A stretch of 54,719 nt of DNA from Porticoccaceae bacterium UBA4026 (GTDB taxonomy: Bacteria; Pseudomonadota; Gammaproteobacteria; Pseudomonadales; Porticoccaceae): positions 3,661-58,379 of the forward strand of contig DGAQ01000046.1 in NCBI GenBank assembly GCA_002382445.1, given 5' to 3'. This document shows positions 8,501-17,220 of this stretch, piece by piece. Positions within the stretch are counted from its first letter, which is position 1; every line of letters begins with the position of its first letter. The position numbers were made by a program, and so were the translations under genes. Below the pieces are notes generated by a model that was given only the letters and a program-made list of their open reading frames with translations, did no database searches and was not told the origin of the DNA.

Positions 8501-9598
8501 ATGGTAAAGAGACATTCACATTATTCGCTTTTAGAGTATTACCTGTCTGATGAGTCCGATTCCGATTGGGCTTTGGCGACCGTGGTTAATAAAGAGGGCT
8601 CCAGTTATCGATCGCCAGGATCGATCATGATAGTTAACTCCTATGGCCAATCTTTTGGTTTGGTCAGTGGTGGATGCCTAGAAGCAGATGTTACTATGCG
8701 AGCCAAGCGGGTTTTTCATAGCAAAATGGCGGCTTATGTTGAATATGATCTGCGCGAAGAAGATTCCTTTGCTGCAGATCTTGGGATCGGCTGTAAAGGT
8801 AAAATTGGCGTGCTGATTCAAATATTAACCGACAGGCACAAAGCGGTGCTAGAGTTTTTATATTCTCAATTAAGAGCTGGCAAATCCTGTTATTTACTCC
8901 AAAAATTTAAAGGTCAGATTGAATCTTCTGGTCTTGACGAAATCACACTGTTAGATACCAATGGCGCACTCTTAGCAACAACAGCTGACACCGATCAGAG
9001 GGCCCTGGCTGAAAGTTTTAAATGCAGTGATCAACATTCTACTTTCTGTAAAGACGACTCAAAATACTCTCTGTCTAGAATTGATGCTGCTTTTAGCTTT
9101 TGGATTTTTGGTGGTGGAGCCGATGCCCAACCTCTAGCCTCTATGGCTTCCCAGCTAGGGTGGCGAGTCACGGTGGTAGATCATAGAGCGGCTTATGCAC
9201 GAGATAGTGCGTTTAGGACAGTGGAAATGATTCTTAAGAAAAGACCGCAGGACTTGGGTTGCTCCTCAGAGTGGCCTCCGATAGATGCCGCAATGCTAAT
9301 GACCCACAATCTGGAATTAGATGCGCAGTGGCTAACCTTTTTACATCAGCGTTGCAGTCCCGCTTATGTGGGCCTATTAGGCCCTGTTGAACGACGAGAA
9401 AGCGTATTGAAATTATCCGAAATACCGGACTTGGAATGGCTTGACAAGCATGTTAATGGCCCTGTAGGCCTTGACATAGGAGGAGAGTTACCAGAATCCA
9501 TAGCCTTATCAATTCTAGCCCAGTGCCACGCTGTTTTGTACGGAGCCAGTGGAGAAGTGTTGAATAAGAGAAGTTATATTCGAGTAAACCCTAGCTAA
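8501..9598 (+). CDS. XdhC/CoxI family protein
   Basis: XdhC/CoxI proteins bind molybdenum cofactor and protect or sulfurate it before insertion, classically for xanthine dehydrogenase or CO dehydrogenase. The protein has 365 residues: an N-terminal XdhC_CoxI domain (about 10-80, with NKEGSSYRSPGS and LVSGGCLEADV) and a C-terminal Rossmann domain (about 205-350, with FWIFGGGADAQPLA and VVDHRAAYA). The start ATG at 8501 has AAGGAG at 8477 and AGGG closer by. No molybdenum hydroxylase of the xanthine dehydrogenase type is visible here, so its client is unknown; it could serve a distant enzyme or general cofactor handling. It sits in line with mobA and moeB. Confidence 0.88.
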   Translation: MVKRHSHYSLLEYYLSDESDSDWALATVVNKEGSSYRSPGSIMIVNSYGQSFGLVSGGCLEADVTMRAKRVFHSKMAAYVEYDLREEDSFAADLGIGCKGKIGVLIQILTDRHKAVLEFLYSQLRAGKSCYLLQKFKGQIESSGLDEITLLDTNGALLATTADTDQRALAESFKCSDQHSTFCKDDSKYSLSRIDAAFSFWIFGGGADAQPLASMASQLGWRVTVVDHRAAYARDSAFRTVEMILKKRPQDLGCSSEWPPIDAAMLMTHNLELDAQWLTFLHQRCSPAYVGLLGPVERRESVLKLSEIPDLEWLDKHVNGPVGLDIGGELPESIALSILAQCHAVLYGASGEVLNKRSYIRVNPS

Positions 9599-9782
9599 TT
9601 GAGTCAGTTCTAGTGTGCTAGGCATCAATTCCAATGGTGTAATAACAAGCCTATTTTTGTCATAATAGACGCTATGATTGTGGGTTGTTGCTATGAATAT
9701 AGAGATGATGACTGAGGTTGTCGCCAGTTAGCACTTTTTTCAGCTTTACCCCTCACTGATTAAGATTGAAAGAGTAGTTTAT

Positions 9783-10532
9783 ATGCCTTTAAACGATGAC
9801 GATTTTATGCGCTACAGCCGGCATCTTTTGATGGGCGACATCGGCGAGTTGGGGCAACAGCGGTTATCAGATGCCAGAGTTTTAATTGTTGGTCTGGGCG
9901 GGCTAGGCTGTCCGGTGGCGCTGTATTTGGTTGCTGCTGGAGTTGGACAGATAGGGCTATGTGACCCGGATCGAGTGGATAAAACTAATCTACAGCGTCA
10001 GGTCTTGTACCGAACAGACGATTGCGGCAGTCTTAAGGTAGGTTGCGCTAAGCAAGCGCTAGAAGCACTGAACCCTGGAGTGACCATTAGTGCGTTTGCG
10101 CGACCCATAGATAAAGAAATACTGGCCGATGGCTATCATTTGGTGGTCGACTGCACGGATAACTTAGCGGCTCGGCAGATAATTAACGATGCATGCTATG
10201 CGCAGAGAATTCCCTTTGTGAGTGCGGCAGCGGTGGGGTGGGAGGGTCAGCTAGTGGCTTTTGACTTCGGTCGCTTCAGAAGCCTTTGCTTTAACTGCAT
10301 TATTGACCATAATTCAGCGGAACCGATGATGAACTGTGCTAATTCAGGGGTTGTTGGGCCGGTGTTAGGAATTATGGGAAGTATGCAGGCCACAACGGTG
10401 ATCAGGTTGCTGTTAGGCTATTTTAAGCAGCATGGAGAAATGACACGCTATGATGGTAAGCGCGGCCAATGGTTGTCGATGCACTGTAGCCGCAACCAGC
10501 AATGCCCAACCTGCGGCGCTGCATCTGTCTAG
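9783..10532 (+). CDS. moeB: Molybdopterin-synthase adenylyltransferase MoeB (ThiF/HesA family)
   Basis: E1-like enzyme that adenylates the C-terminal Gly of MoaD. It has 249 residues. Visible: N-terminal RYSRHLLMGDIGELGQQRL, the nucleotide-binding VGLGGLGCPVALYL, the catalytic Asp region VVDCTDNLAARQIIND, and two Cys pairs that bind zinc (CFNC about 176-179 and CPTC near the C-terminus). ThiF is a close relative; the position between moaDE and moaB-moeA favours MoeB. It has no rhodanese-like extension. The 184-base gap upstream is the largest inside the Moco run and may hold a second promoter, but I cannot point to clear -35/-10 boxes. Confidence 0.92.
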   Translation: MPLNDDDFMRYSRHLLMGDIGELGQQRLSDARVLIVGLGGLGCPVALYLVAAGVGQIGLCDPDRVDKTNLQRQVLYRTDDCGSLKVGCAKQALEALNPGVTISAFARPIDKEILADGYHLVVDCTDNLAARQIINDACYAQRIPFVSAAAVGWEGQLVAFDFGRFRSLCFNCIIDHNSAEPMMNCANSGVVGPVLGIMGSMQATTVIRLLLGYFKQHGEMTRYDGKRGQWLSMHCSRNQQCPTCGAASV

Positions 10533-10541
10533 GAAAATATT

Positions 10542-11066
10542 ATGAGCGAAAAGACTGTTTCTAAGAGACGATTTATGAAAATAGCGGTACTGACTATTTC
10601 TGATACGCGTACGTTCAAAACCGACAGCTCAGGCTCCTGGTTACAAGAGGCTATTGAGGCTGAGGGCCATAACCTAATCGATCGTAAAATTGTTATAGAT
10701 GATATTTATCAGATGAGATCTATCGTCTCTAATTGGATCGCAGATGCGAGTGTCGAGGTGATAATTACAACGGGTGGCACTGGTTTTACTGGCCGTGACA
10801 GTACGCCCGAGGCATTGGCGCCAATTTTCGATAAACACATCGAAGGCTTTGGTGAGCTTTTTCGTCAGTTATCTTACGATGAAATAGGGACGTCTACCGT
10901 TCAGTCTCGGTGTCTTGCAGGACTTGCCAACAGAACGGCCATCTTTTGTTTGCCTGGCTCAACTGGAGCCTGTAAAACAGGCTGGAATGGTATTATTAGA
11001 GAGCAGCTAGATAGTACTTTTGAGCCCTGCAATTTCGTTCAACATGTTGGGCCGCGGGTCAAGTAA
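10542..11066 (+). CDS. moaB: Molybdenum cofactor biosynthesis protein MoaB (molybdopterin adenylyltransferase type)
   Basis: MoaB/MogA-fold protein that adenylates molybdopterin before metal insertion by MoeA. It has 174 residues from the ATG at 10542 (AGGAAAA upstream). Key motif: TTGGTGFTGRDSTPEALAPI (about 87-106), followed by the family block LSYDEIGTSTVQSRCLAGLANRTAIFCLPGSTGA. An in-frame ATG at 10575 would also give a plausible protein. No separate mogA is present in the window. The last base of its stop is the first base of the moeA start. Confidence 0.92.
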   Translation: MSEKTVSKRRFMKIAVLTISDTRTFKTDSSGSWLQEAIEAEGHNLIDRKIVIDDIYQMRSIVSNWIADASVEVIITTGGTGFTGRDSTPEALAPIFDKHIEGFGELFRQLSYDEIGTSTVQSRCLAGLANRTAIFCLPGSTGACKTGWNGIIREQLDSTFEPCNFVQHVGPRVK

Positions 11067-12259
11067 TGCAATCAGTCCAAGAGGCCATTGCTAATCTCAT
11101 TGAACGAGCATCTGTGCTACCTGTGGTTGATTCAATCAAGGTCACCCATAGTTTGGGCCGAATATTAGCTGAGGATGTGGTTGCTTGTGTTGATGTGCCG
11201 CCGGCAGATAATAGTGCGATGGATGGCTATGCCTTTTGCTACGAGGATGCCATTAAGCATGACTATAGCTTGCCGATCAGCCAGCGCATTCCGGCGGGGA
11301 CTCCGTCACGCCCCTTACAGGCCAATACTGCCGCTCGTATCTTTACTGGCGGTGAGATCCCGGCCGGTGCTGACACAGTAGCCATGCAAGAAAATTGCAC
11401 TGAGCATGGCAATACAGTGAAGTTAAGCCCTAGTATCGTATCCAAATCAAATGTCAGGCCTCGGGGACAAGACATTACCGCCAAATCAATTATATTAACT
11501 GCCGGTGCCCATCTAGGACCAGCTGAGATGGGATTGCTCTCATCACAGGGGTTCAACCAGGTTATGGTCTATGCTCGGCTCAAAGTGGCTATTTTTTCAA
11601 CAGGGGATGAGCTTGTAGAACCTGGCTTTGAACTAAAATCAGGCCAGATTTACAATTCAAACCACGCCACTTTGATTGGTCTCATTCAATCGCTGGGTAT
11701 GGAGTGTATTGATCTGGGTACCGTGCCTGACGACCTGGAAGCGACCAAGGCTATTTTACAGCGTGCTGCACTTACGTCGGACATAGTCATTAGCGCAGGT
11801 GGTGTTTCAGTCGGTGAAGAGGATCATGTTAAAGATGCTGTGGCAGATCTTGGTTCAATAGAATTTTGGCGGGTCGCTATTAAACCAGGCAAGCCATTAG
11901 CATTTGGCCGGGTGGGTGACACGCCGTTTATCGGTCTGCCAGGCAACCCTGCTTCTGTATTTGTAACATTTACTGTTCTTGCCAGACCTTTTTTGTTAGC
12001 GAGTCAAGGTCTGCGCGTCCGACATAAACCTATGCTAAAAGTAGCGGCGCTGTTCAATCGGCCAGCTGAGTCTCGTGAGGTTTATCTTCGCGGGCGATTA
12101 ATCTGCAGTGAAAAGGGCGACGGAGTTGAAATCTATCCTAATCAAAGCAGTGGAGTGCTCTCGTCTGTCAGTTGGGGTGATGTCTTGGTTAGACAAAATA
12201 GTGGCGAGAAAATCCAATTTGATGACCTGGTTGATGTGTTAGTCTATTCATCGTATTAA
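11066..12259 (+). CDS. moeA: Molybdopterin molybdenumtransferase MoeA
   Basis: Inserts molybdate into adenylated molybdopterin. It has 397 residues with the usual MoeA domain series: the N-terminal linker, DNSAMDGYAF (about 51-60), ARIFTGGEIPAGADTV (about 89-104), RPRGQDI, the MogA-like domain with STGDEL and the SAGGVSVGEEDHVKD motif, PGKPLAFGR and GLPGNPAS, then the C-terminal beta-barrel domain IV. It starts within the moaB stop (TAATG), so the two are translationally coupled. Confidence 0.96.
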   Translation: MQSVQEAIANLIERASVLPVVDSIKVTHSLGRILAEDVVACVDVPPADNSAMDGYAFCYEDAIKHDYSLPISQRIPAGTPSRPLQANTAARIFTGGEIPAGADTVAMQENCTEHGNTVKLSPSIVSKSNVRPRGQDITAKSIILTAGAHLGPAEMGLLSSQGFNQVMVYARLKVAIFSTGDELVEPGFELKSGQIYNSNHATLIGLIQSLGMECIDLGTVPDDLEATKAILQRAALTSDIVISAGGVSVGEEDHVKDAVADLGSIEFWRVAIKPGKPLAFGRVGDTPFIGLPGNPASVFVTFTVLARPFLLASQGLRVRHKPMLKVAALFNRPAESREVYLRGRLICSEKGDGVEIYPNQSSGVLSSVSWGDVLVRQNSGEKIQFDDLVDVLVYSSY

Positions 12260-12282
12260 AACCGAGTAAGAAGAGAAAAAAA

Positions 12283-13299
12283 GTGACTAATGCAGATGAA
12301 CTATCTCCGATGAGCAACTCACTAATCGACCCCTTTGGTCGGACAGTTGATTATTTGAGACTCTCGGTAACTGATCGTTGCAATCTACGCTGCACCTACT
12401 GTATGGCGGAAGATATGACGTTCTTGCCTCGGCAGCAGATCTTATCCTTAGAGGAACTTCGTGATGTCGCTTCGGCTTTTGTTGAGCTGGGCGTGCGTAA
12501 AATTCGTCTGACGGGTGGTGAGCCGCTTATTCGAAGGGATATTATTAAGTTAGTGAGTGCTATATCGGTTCTTCCCGGTTTAGATGAAGTGACGATGACC
12601 ACTAATGGCATGTTGCTACCCAAGATGGCACAGCCTCTCAAAGATGCCGGCATGAACCGGCTCAACATTAGTATCGACAGCCTTCAGCCGGATCGTTTTA
12701 AGACGCTAACTCGAGTAGGTGATCTAGACGTATGGTATAAGGGTATTCGGGCGGCTAAGAAAGCTAAATTTGCAAAACTTAAACTGAATGCGGTTATCCT
12801 CGCTGGCTTTAATGATGACGAGGTTCTTGATTTGGCTCGTTATGCGGTAGATAACCAGATGGATATTTCGTTTATTGAGGAAATGCCTCTTGGCGATATA
12901 TCTTCTCATGATCGGGCCGATACTCAGATTACTAGTCAGTCCATCCGCCATCAATTAGATCGTGAGTTTGATTTGACTGATAGCGTGGAAACCACCGGTG
13001 GACCATCGCGCTATGTCCGGATAGCCGGCAGTACTAGTAAAATTGGCTTTATTTCTCCTATGTCTAATAATTTCTGTGAATCTTGCAATCGTGTCCGAAT
13101 GACTGCTGAAGGGCGATTATTGCTATGCTTAGGTAATGAAAATAGTATGGATTTGCGTGAGGTGATTCGCTCTCACCCTGGGGACTCGGCAATATTACGA
13201 GCGAAAATAGTTGAGGCTCTGCAAAATAAGCCCGAACGCCACGAGTTCGATCTCAATCGCACTGATATTGTTCGTTTTATGAATATGACCGGTGGCTAG
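12283..13299 (+). CDS. moaA: GTP 3',8-cyclase MoaA (radical SAM)
   Basis: Radical SAM enzyme for the first step of Moco synthesis, acting with MoaC. The radical SAM cluster motif is CNLRCTYCM; the second 4Fe-4S site is formed by Cys residues in NNFCESCNRVRM and LLLCLGNE near the C-terminus, and the protein ends in the conserved Gly-Gly (NMTGG). The GTG at 12283 gives 338 residues; an ATG at 12310 (MSNSLIDPFGR) is an equally plausible start and nearer the family N-terminus, but has a weaker ribosome site. It closes the Moco cluster, so moaA is separated from moaC by seven genes. Confidence 0.95.
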   Translation: MTNADELSPMSNSLIDPFGRTVDYLRLSVTDRCNLRCTYCMAEDMTFLPRQQILSLEELRDVASAFVELGVRKIRLTGGEPLIRRDIIKLVSAISVLPGLDEVTMTTNGMLLPKMAQPLKDAGMNRLNISIDSLQPDRFKTLTRVGDLDVWYKGIRAAKKAKFAKLKLNAVILAGFNDDEVLDLARYAVDNQMDISFIEEMPLGDISSHDRADTQITSQSIRHQLDREFDLTDSVETTGGPSRYVRIAGSTSKIGFISPMSNNFCESCNRVRMTAEGRLLLCLGNENSMDLREVIRSHPGDSAILRAKIVEALQNKPERHEFDLNRTDIVRFMNMTGG

Positions 13300-13468
13300 G
13301 GTTTGTCCTCACTTGGTTAGGTATTTATTAGCTCGGTCTAATTGATACGAAACAGGTTTATACTACAAAATTCACATTCTGGTATGTTATTGTTCCCCTA
13401 AGTATAAATATTGAACATGGCCGTAGCGCCGGTCGTTATTGTCGAGCTAGGTTCGCACAGGGCTAAGG

Positions 13469-14746
13469 ATGAATTCACTTAATCAGCATAGGATTACCTC
13501 ACCGTTTGTTAAGGGCCGGCAGCATCAGTTAAAGTTTCAGCTGATTTTGTCTGAGGCCTCACAGCTCTTTAATTGGCAGGGCTCACGGGCCACGACTTTG
13601 GCTGATATCGCGGGTACCATGAATTTAACTAAAACCTGTCTTTATTACTATGTTAGAAACAAAGAAGATCTTGTTCACAAGTGCTATGTGGCGACCTGCG
13701 ATATGTGGTTGCAGCGGGCAATTGAGGCCAATGAATTACCCGGATCTGGCCTCGATAAAATTATCTCGATGATTGGCGGACATTTACAGCAATATGCATC
13801 GACATTGCAGAGTGAATCGCCTCATTTCGCCATGTTGACCGAGGTTAGCTCACTCAATGATGAATGCCGTGAGGATATCCTTAAGCGCTGGTCTGAGGTG
13901 GTTACAGTTTGCCGCTCAATGGTAGAAGACGGGGTCAAAGAGGGCGTAATCGCTGATTTAGACCCTTCTGTGGCGACATTGGCTATATTTTCTATTATCC
14001 AGTGGTTTCCGGTATGGATGAATCGAAAGCATGCGGCTAATGTCAGTTCGGTGATGGCGAGTGTATTGAGTCTGGTGACTGATGGGTTGGCCAGCGAGTA
14101 CCATGTGTTTGAGGACGTTGATTTCCCCGTCTTAAGTGATATCAATGAGGATAGCTTCAACCGTGACATTCAAAACTATAATAAACGCGAGGCTTTCTAT
14201 CGGGTGGGATCCACTCACTTTAATCAGAAAGGCTACAAAGGGACGTCGCTTGATGAAATAGCGAATTCTCTGGATGTGACCAAGGGTGCCTTTTATTACC
14301 ATATAAAAAATAAAGAGGCGCTTCTTTACCAATGCTTCCACCGTACATTGCAGATGGAAACTGACCTGCTCGGTAAAGCTGGAGAGGTAGCTAAGGTCGG
14401 GCTGAAACAAATTGAGCTATCGCTACGCTATTTATTTCATATTCAATTTAGTGATCAGGGCCCATTGATTCGTTATCGTTCACTCCCGTCATTGGACCAA
14501 GATCATCGGAAAATGGTGTTAAAAGCGACCAAAGACAACAGCGAGAAGCTGGGTGCCTATATTCGTCAGGGTTTGATTGATGGAACGGTGCGTAATATCG
14601 ATCCAGAGATAACCCAGAATATTTTATCTGGGGCTATTGAGGCCAGTCCTGATCTAACTGATTGGCTCCCGAACATGGATGGAAAAGAGTTATCATCAGA
14701 ATATTTTTATATATTTATCAATGGATTATCGAAGAAATCTCGATAA
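13469..14746 (+). CDS. Tandem double-domain TetR/AcrR family regulator
   Basis: A 425-residue protein, about twice the length of a normal TetR repressor. It has two complete TetR-type DNA-binding domains, each followed by a ligand-binding-like helical region: the first at about 22-75 (TTLADIAGTMNLTKTCLYYYV, then RNKEDLVHKC) and the second at about 238-292 (TSLDEIANSLDVTKGAFYYHI, then KNKEALLYQC). The two copies clearly resemble each other but have diverged, so the duplication is not recent. It may bind DNA as a monomer with two heads. It lies 35 bases before an iron alcohol dehydrogenase and probably regulates the downstream alcohol dehydrogenase-thioesterase-SDR genes; effector unknown. Confidence 0.9.
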   Translation: MNSLNQHRITSPFVKGRQHQLKFQLILSEASQLFNWQGSRATTLADIAGTMNLTKTCLYYYVRNKEDLVHKCYVATCDMWLQRAIEANELPGSGLDKIISMIGGHLQQYASTLQSESPHFAMLTEVSSLNDECREDILKRWSEVVTVCRSMVEDGVKEGVIADLDPSVATLAIFSIIQWFPVWMNRKHAANVSSVMASVLSLVTDGLASEYHVFEDVDFPVLSDINEDSFNRDIQNYNKREAFYRVGSTHFNQKGYKGTSLDEIANSLDVTKGAFYYHIKNKEALLYQCFHRTLQMETDLLGKAGEVAKVGLKQIELSLRYLFHIQFSDQGPLIRYRSLPSLDQDHRKMVLKATKDNSEKLGAYIRQGLIDGTVRNIDPEITQNILSGAIEASPDLTDWLPNMDGKELSSEYFYIFINGLSKKSR

Positions 14747-14781
14747 TTATATAAGTATTTAACCTTATAGAGTTCTAGTTT

Positions 14782-15939
14782 ATGAGCAATTTTCACTTTA
14801 GTACGGTGTCTGATATTGTCGTTGGTCCGGGTGCCTCTGAGCAGCTTGGAGAAATGGCTGTGGGTTTGGGCATTAAGCGCGCCCTAATAGTGACCGATCC
14901 AGGGATTATTCAATTTAGCCTCTTGGATTCAGCGACTACCAGTCTTGATTCGCATAATGTTGAATACAGTATTTATTCTGATGTTGTGGCTGATCCACCG
15001 GAGCATGTGGTTATGGATGCAGTAGCCGCCGCACAAGCTTTTGGCTGTGATGGGGTAATCGGGTTTGGGGGTGGTAGCTCTATGGATGTAGCCAAGCTGC
15101 TAGCTGTTCTTATCACCGGAGACCAGGCTTTGTCTGAAATTTACGGTGTTGATCAAATTAGGGGTAAGCGATTACCTCTGGTTCAGGTGCCTACTACGGC
15201 TGGGACTGGCTCGGAAGCGACAATGGTGTCCATTATCACGACGGGCGAGACCACAAAGGCGGGTGTGGTTAGCCGAACTCTACTAGCCGATAAGATCATT
15301 CTCGATGCAACATTGACGATTGGGTTGCCGGCCCATATTACAGCGGCAACGGGCATTGATGCTATGGTGCATGCGATCGAATCCTACACGTCAAAGCGTC
15401 TTAAGAATCCACTGTCTGATATGCTTGCTTGTGAGGCTTTGAGATTGCTATCCGGCAGTATCCTTACTGCGGTTAAGCAGGGGGATAATGTTGCCGCAAG
15501 AGGCGACATGCTCCTCGGGGCGATGCTGGCTGGGCAGGCTTTTGCGAATTCGCCTGTGGCAGCGGTTCACGCTTTAGCCTACCCTTTGGGTGGTAACTAT
15601 CACATCCCTCACGGCCTATCTAACTCATTGGTACTTCCTCATGTGCTTCGCTTCAACGCGCCAGTAGCGGCGAATCTCTATGCAGAGATAGCGCCTTTAA
15701 TTATGCCTAATCAGATTTTACCCGAGGATGCTATTGCTAGGACGGAAATGCTTGCTGATCACTTTTTGGCTCTAGCGACTGATCTGGGGTTGCAAACGAC
15801 ATTGAGAGAGATGAATATTCCTGAAGATGATTTGCAAAAACTAGCAGAGGAGTCGATGCTTCAGCAGCGATTACTGGTTAATAATCCCCGAGAGGTTAGC
15901 CTCGAAGATGCTTTGGGCATCTATCAGCAAGCCTACTAA
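14782..15939 (+). CDS. Iron-containing alcohol dehydrogenase
   Basis: A 385-residue group III (iron) alcohol dehydrogenase. The NAD-binding motif is GFGGGSSMDVAK (about 92-103), followed by VPTTAGTGSEAT. Metal ligands are expected from Asp and His in GIDAMVHAIE (about 194-203) and the His residues of AVHALAYPLGGNYHIPHG (about 258-276). It oxidises an alcohol or reduces an aldehyde with NAD(P); the substrate cannot be read from sequence, since 4-hydroxybutyrate, 1,3-propanediol and lactaldehyde enzymes all share this fold. It lies immediately upstream of a thioesterase and an SDR and downstream of the double TetR regulator, with which it is probably co-transcribed. Confidence 0.92.
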   Translation: MSNFHFSTVSDIVVGPGASEQLGEMAVGLGIKRALIVTDPGIIQFSLLDSATTSLDSHNVEYSIYSDVVADPPEHVVMDAVAAAQAFGCDGVIGFGGGSSMDVAKLLAVLITGDQALSEIYGVDQIRGKRLPLVQVPTTAGTGSEATMVSIITTGETTKAGVVSRTLLADKIILDATLTIGLPAHITAATGIDAMVHAIESYTSKRLKNPLSDMLACEALRLLSGSILTAVKQGDNVAARGDMLLGAMLAGQAFANSPVAAVHALAYPLGGNYHIPHGLSNSLVLPHVLRFNAPVAANLYAEIAPLIMPNQILPEDAIARTEMLADHFLALATDLGLQTTLREMNIPEDDLQKLAEESMLQQRLLVNNPREVSLEDALGIYQQAY

Positions 15940-15958
15940 GGCGAATGGAGAGCAAAGT

Positions 15959-16390
15959 ATGAGTGATGACCAACGATCGGATTATAAGTACTTTTCGAGC
16001 ATGACTACTCGTTGGATGGATAACGATATCTACGGGCATGTGAATAACGCGGTTTATTACAGTTATTTTGATTCAGTGACCAACAAATATCTCATCGAGA
16101 AGGGCGGTTTAGATATTCACAATTCTGATGTTATTGGTTTTGTAGTTGCCTCAGCTTGTCAGTACAGATCCCCCGTGGCTTATCCTGAGCTACTTGATGC
16201 CGGTTTGCGGGTGAACAAGTTAGGTAATAGCTCCGTTGAGTATGGCATAGCCATTTTTAAAGAAGGCGCTCGCCAGGCGTCTGCAATGGGTACTTTTACC
16301 CATGTTTTCGTTAATCGTTCCACCGACAAGTCAGTGCCTATACCCAGGGACCTCAGAGTTGCGCTAGACGCACTTTTGGTAAAGGAATAG
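15959..16390 (+). CDS. Acyl-CoA thioesterase, 4HBT hot-dog fold
   Basis: A 143-residue single hot-dog-fold protein of the 4-hydroxybenzoyl-CoA thioesterase type. The active-site block is TRWMDNDIYGHVNNAVYYSY, with the Asp and His positions typical of YbgC/FcbC-like enzymes. The ATG at 15959 is preceded by GGAGAGC at good spacing; a longer frame from 15908 overlaps the alcohol dehydrogenase and has no family N-terminus. It probably hydrolyses a short or medium acyl-CoA in the cytoplasm. It is 19 bases from the upstream gene and 23 from the downstream SDR. Confidence 0.88.
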   Translation: MSDDQRSDYKYFSSMTTRWMDNDIYGHVNNAVYYSYFDSVTNKYLIEKGGLDIHNSDVIGFVVASACQYRSPVAYPELLDAGLRVNKLGNSSVEYGIAIFKEGARQASAMGTFTHVFVNRSTDKSVPIPRDLRVALDALLVKE

Positions 16391-16413
16391 TAGTCATTTA
16401 AAGGAGTAATCCG

Positions 16414-17214
16414 TTGGATCTTAAAAACAAGGTAGTGGTTGTGACCGGTGGCGGTAATGGTATCGGTAAAGCCTTATGCGAAAAATTTGCCTCATTAGGC
16501 GCAAAAGTAGCTGTTGTAGACCTTGAGTGTGACGCCGCGCAGCAGGTGGCTGAGTCATGTAAAGGTCTAGGTTTAGTGGCTGATGTTGGCGTAGAGGCCG
16601 ACATTCAGTCAGTTGTGCGAGATACTGAGGCCCAATTAGGACCAATCGACATATTTATCTCTAATGCCGGTGTTTCTTTTAGTGATGCGCCTGGGTGGAT
16701 GGCAGCTTCAGCCTCTAACGAGGCTTGGCAAAAAAGTTGGGATGTCAATGTAATGGCCCACGTGTATGCCGCTCGCGCCGTTATACCGGGGATGATAAAG
16801 AGAGGGGGTGGCTATCTTGTCAATGTCGCTTCCGGAGCCTCCCTGCTATGCCAGATTGGCGACACAGCTTACTCTACCACTAAAACTGCTGCGCTTGGGT
16901 TTGCAGAATCTCTTGCCATCACCCATGGCGATGACAATATTAAAGTATCGGTAGTATGCCCACTTTATGTAGCAACCCGTATGACTGAGGGTGGACGAGG
17001 GGTTAGCGGCACGGATCGTGTGATGACCGCTGAAGATGCCGCCAAATCGGTGCTAGAAGGGTTGGAGGCAGGCACTTTTTTGATTATGCCTCACGATGAT
17101 TTAGCCACCTATGCTCAGCGTAAGGGCGCTGATTATGACCGCTGGATAATGGGTATGCGGAGAATGCGTAAAGGCCTTGTTGAGCAGTATCCTAATTACG
17201 ACTACCAACGGTAA
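16414..17214 (+). CDS. Short-chain dehydrogenase/reductase
   Basis: A classical SDR of 266 residues. The Rossmann motif is TGGGNGIGKAL (about 11-21), NAG is in FISNAGVSF (about 83-91), the catalytic Ser is in NVASGASLL and the Tyr-Lys pair in YSTTKTAALG (about 155-164). The start is TTG at 16414, supported by a strong AAGGAG at 16401-16406 with a seven-base spacer; there is no ATG near. The C-terminal region (MRRMRKGLVEQYPNYDYQR) is longer than in minimal SDRs. Coenzyme and substrate are not evident. It is part of a likely alcohol dehydrogenase-thioesterase-SDR operon, and the next gene starts six bases after its stop. Confidence 0.9.
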   Translation: MDLKNKVVVVTGGGNGIGKALCEKFASLGAKVAVVDLECDAAQQVAESCKGLGLVADVGVEADIQSVVRDTEAQLGPIDIFISNAGVSFSDAPGWMAASASNEAWQKSWDVNVMAHVYAARAVIPGMIKRGGGYLVNVASGASLLCQIGDTAYSTTKTAALGFAESLAITHGDDNIKVSVVCPLYVATRMTEGGRGVSGTDRVMTAEDAAKSVLEGLEAGTFLIMPHDDLATYAQRKGADYDRWIMGMRRMRKGLVEQYPNYDYQR

Positions 17215-17220
17215 GTAGCA

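Noticed and set aside
13469..14746. Two adjacent TetR genes rather than one fused gene
   Set aside because: The frame is continuous through the joint at about residues 215-238 with no internal stop, and no ribosome site precedes the second domain.
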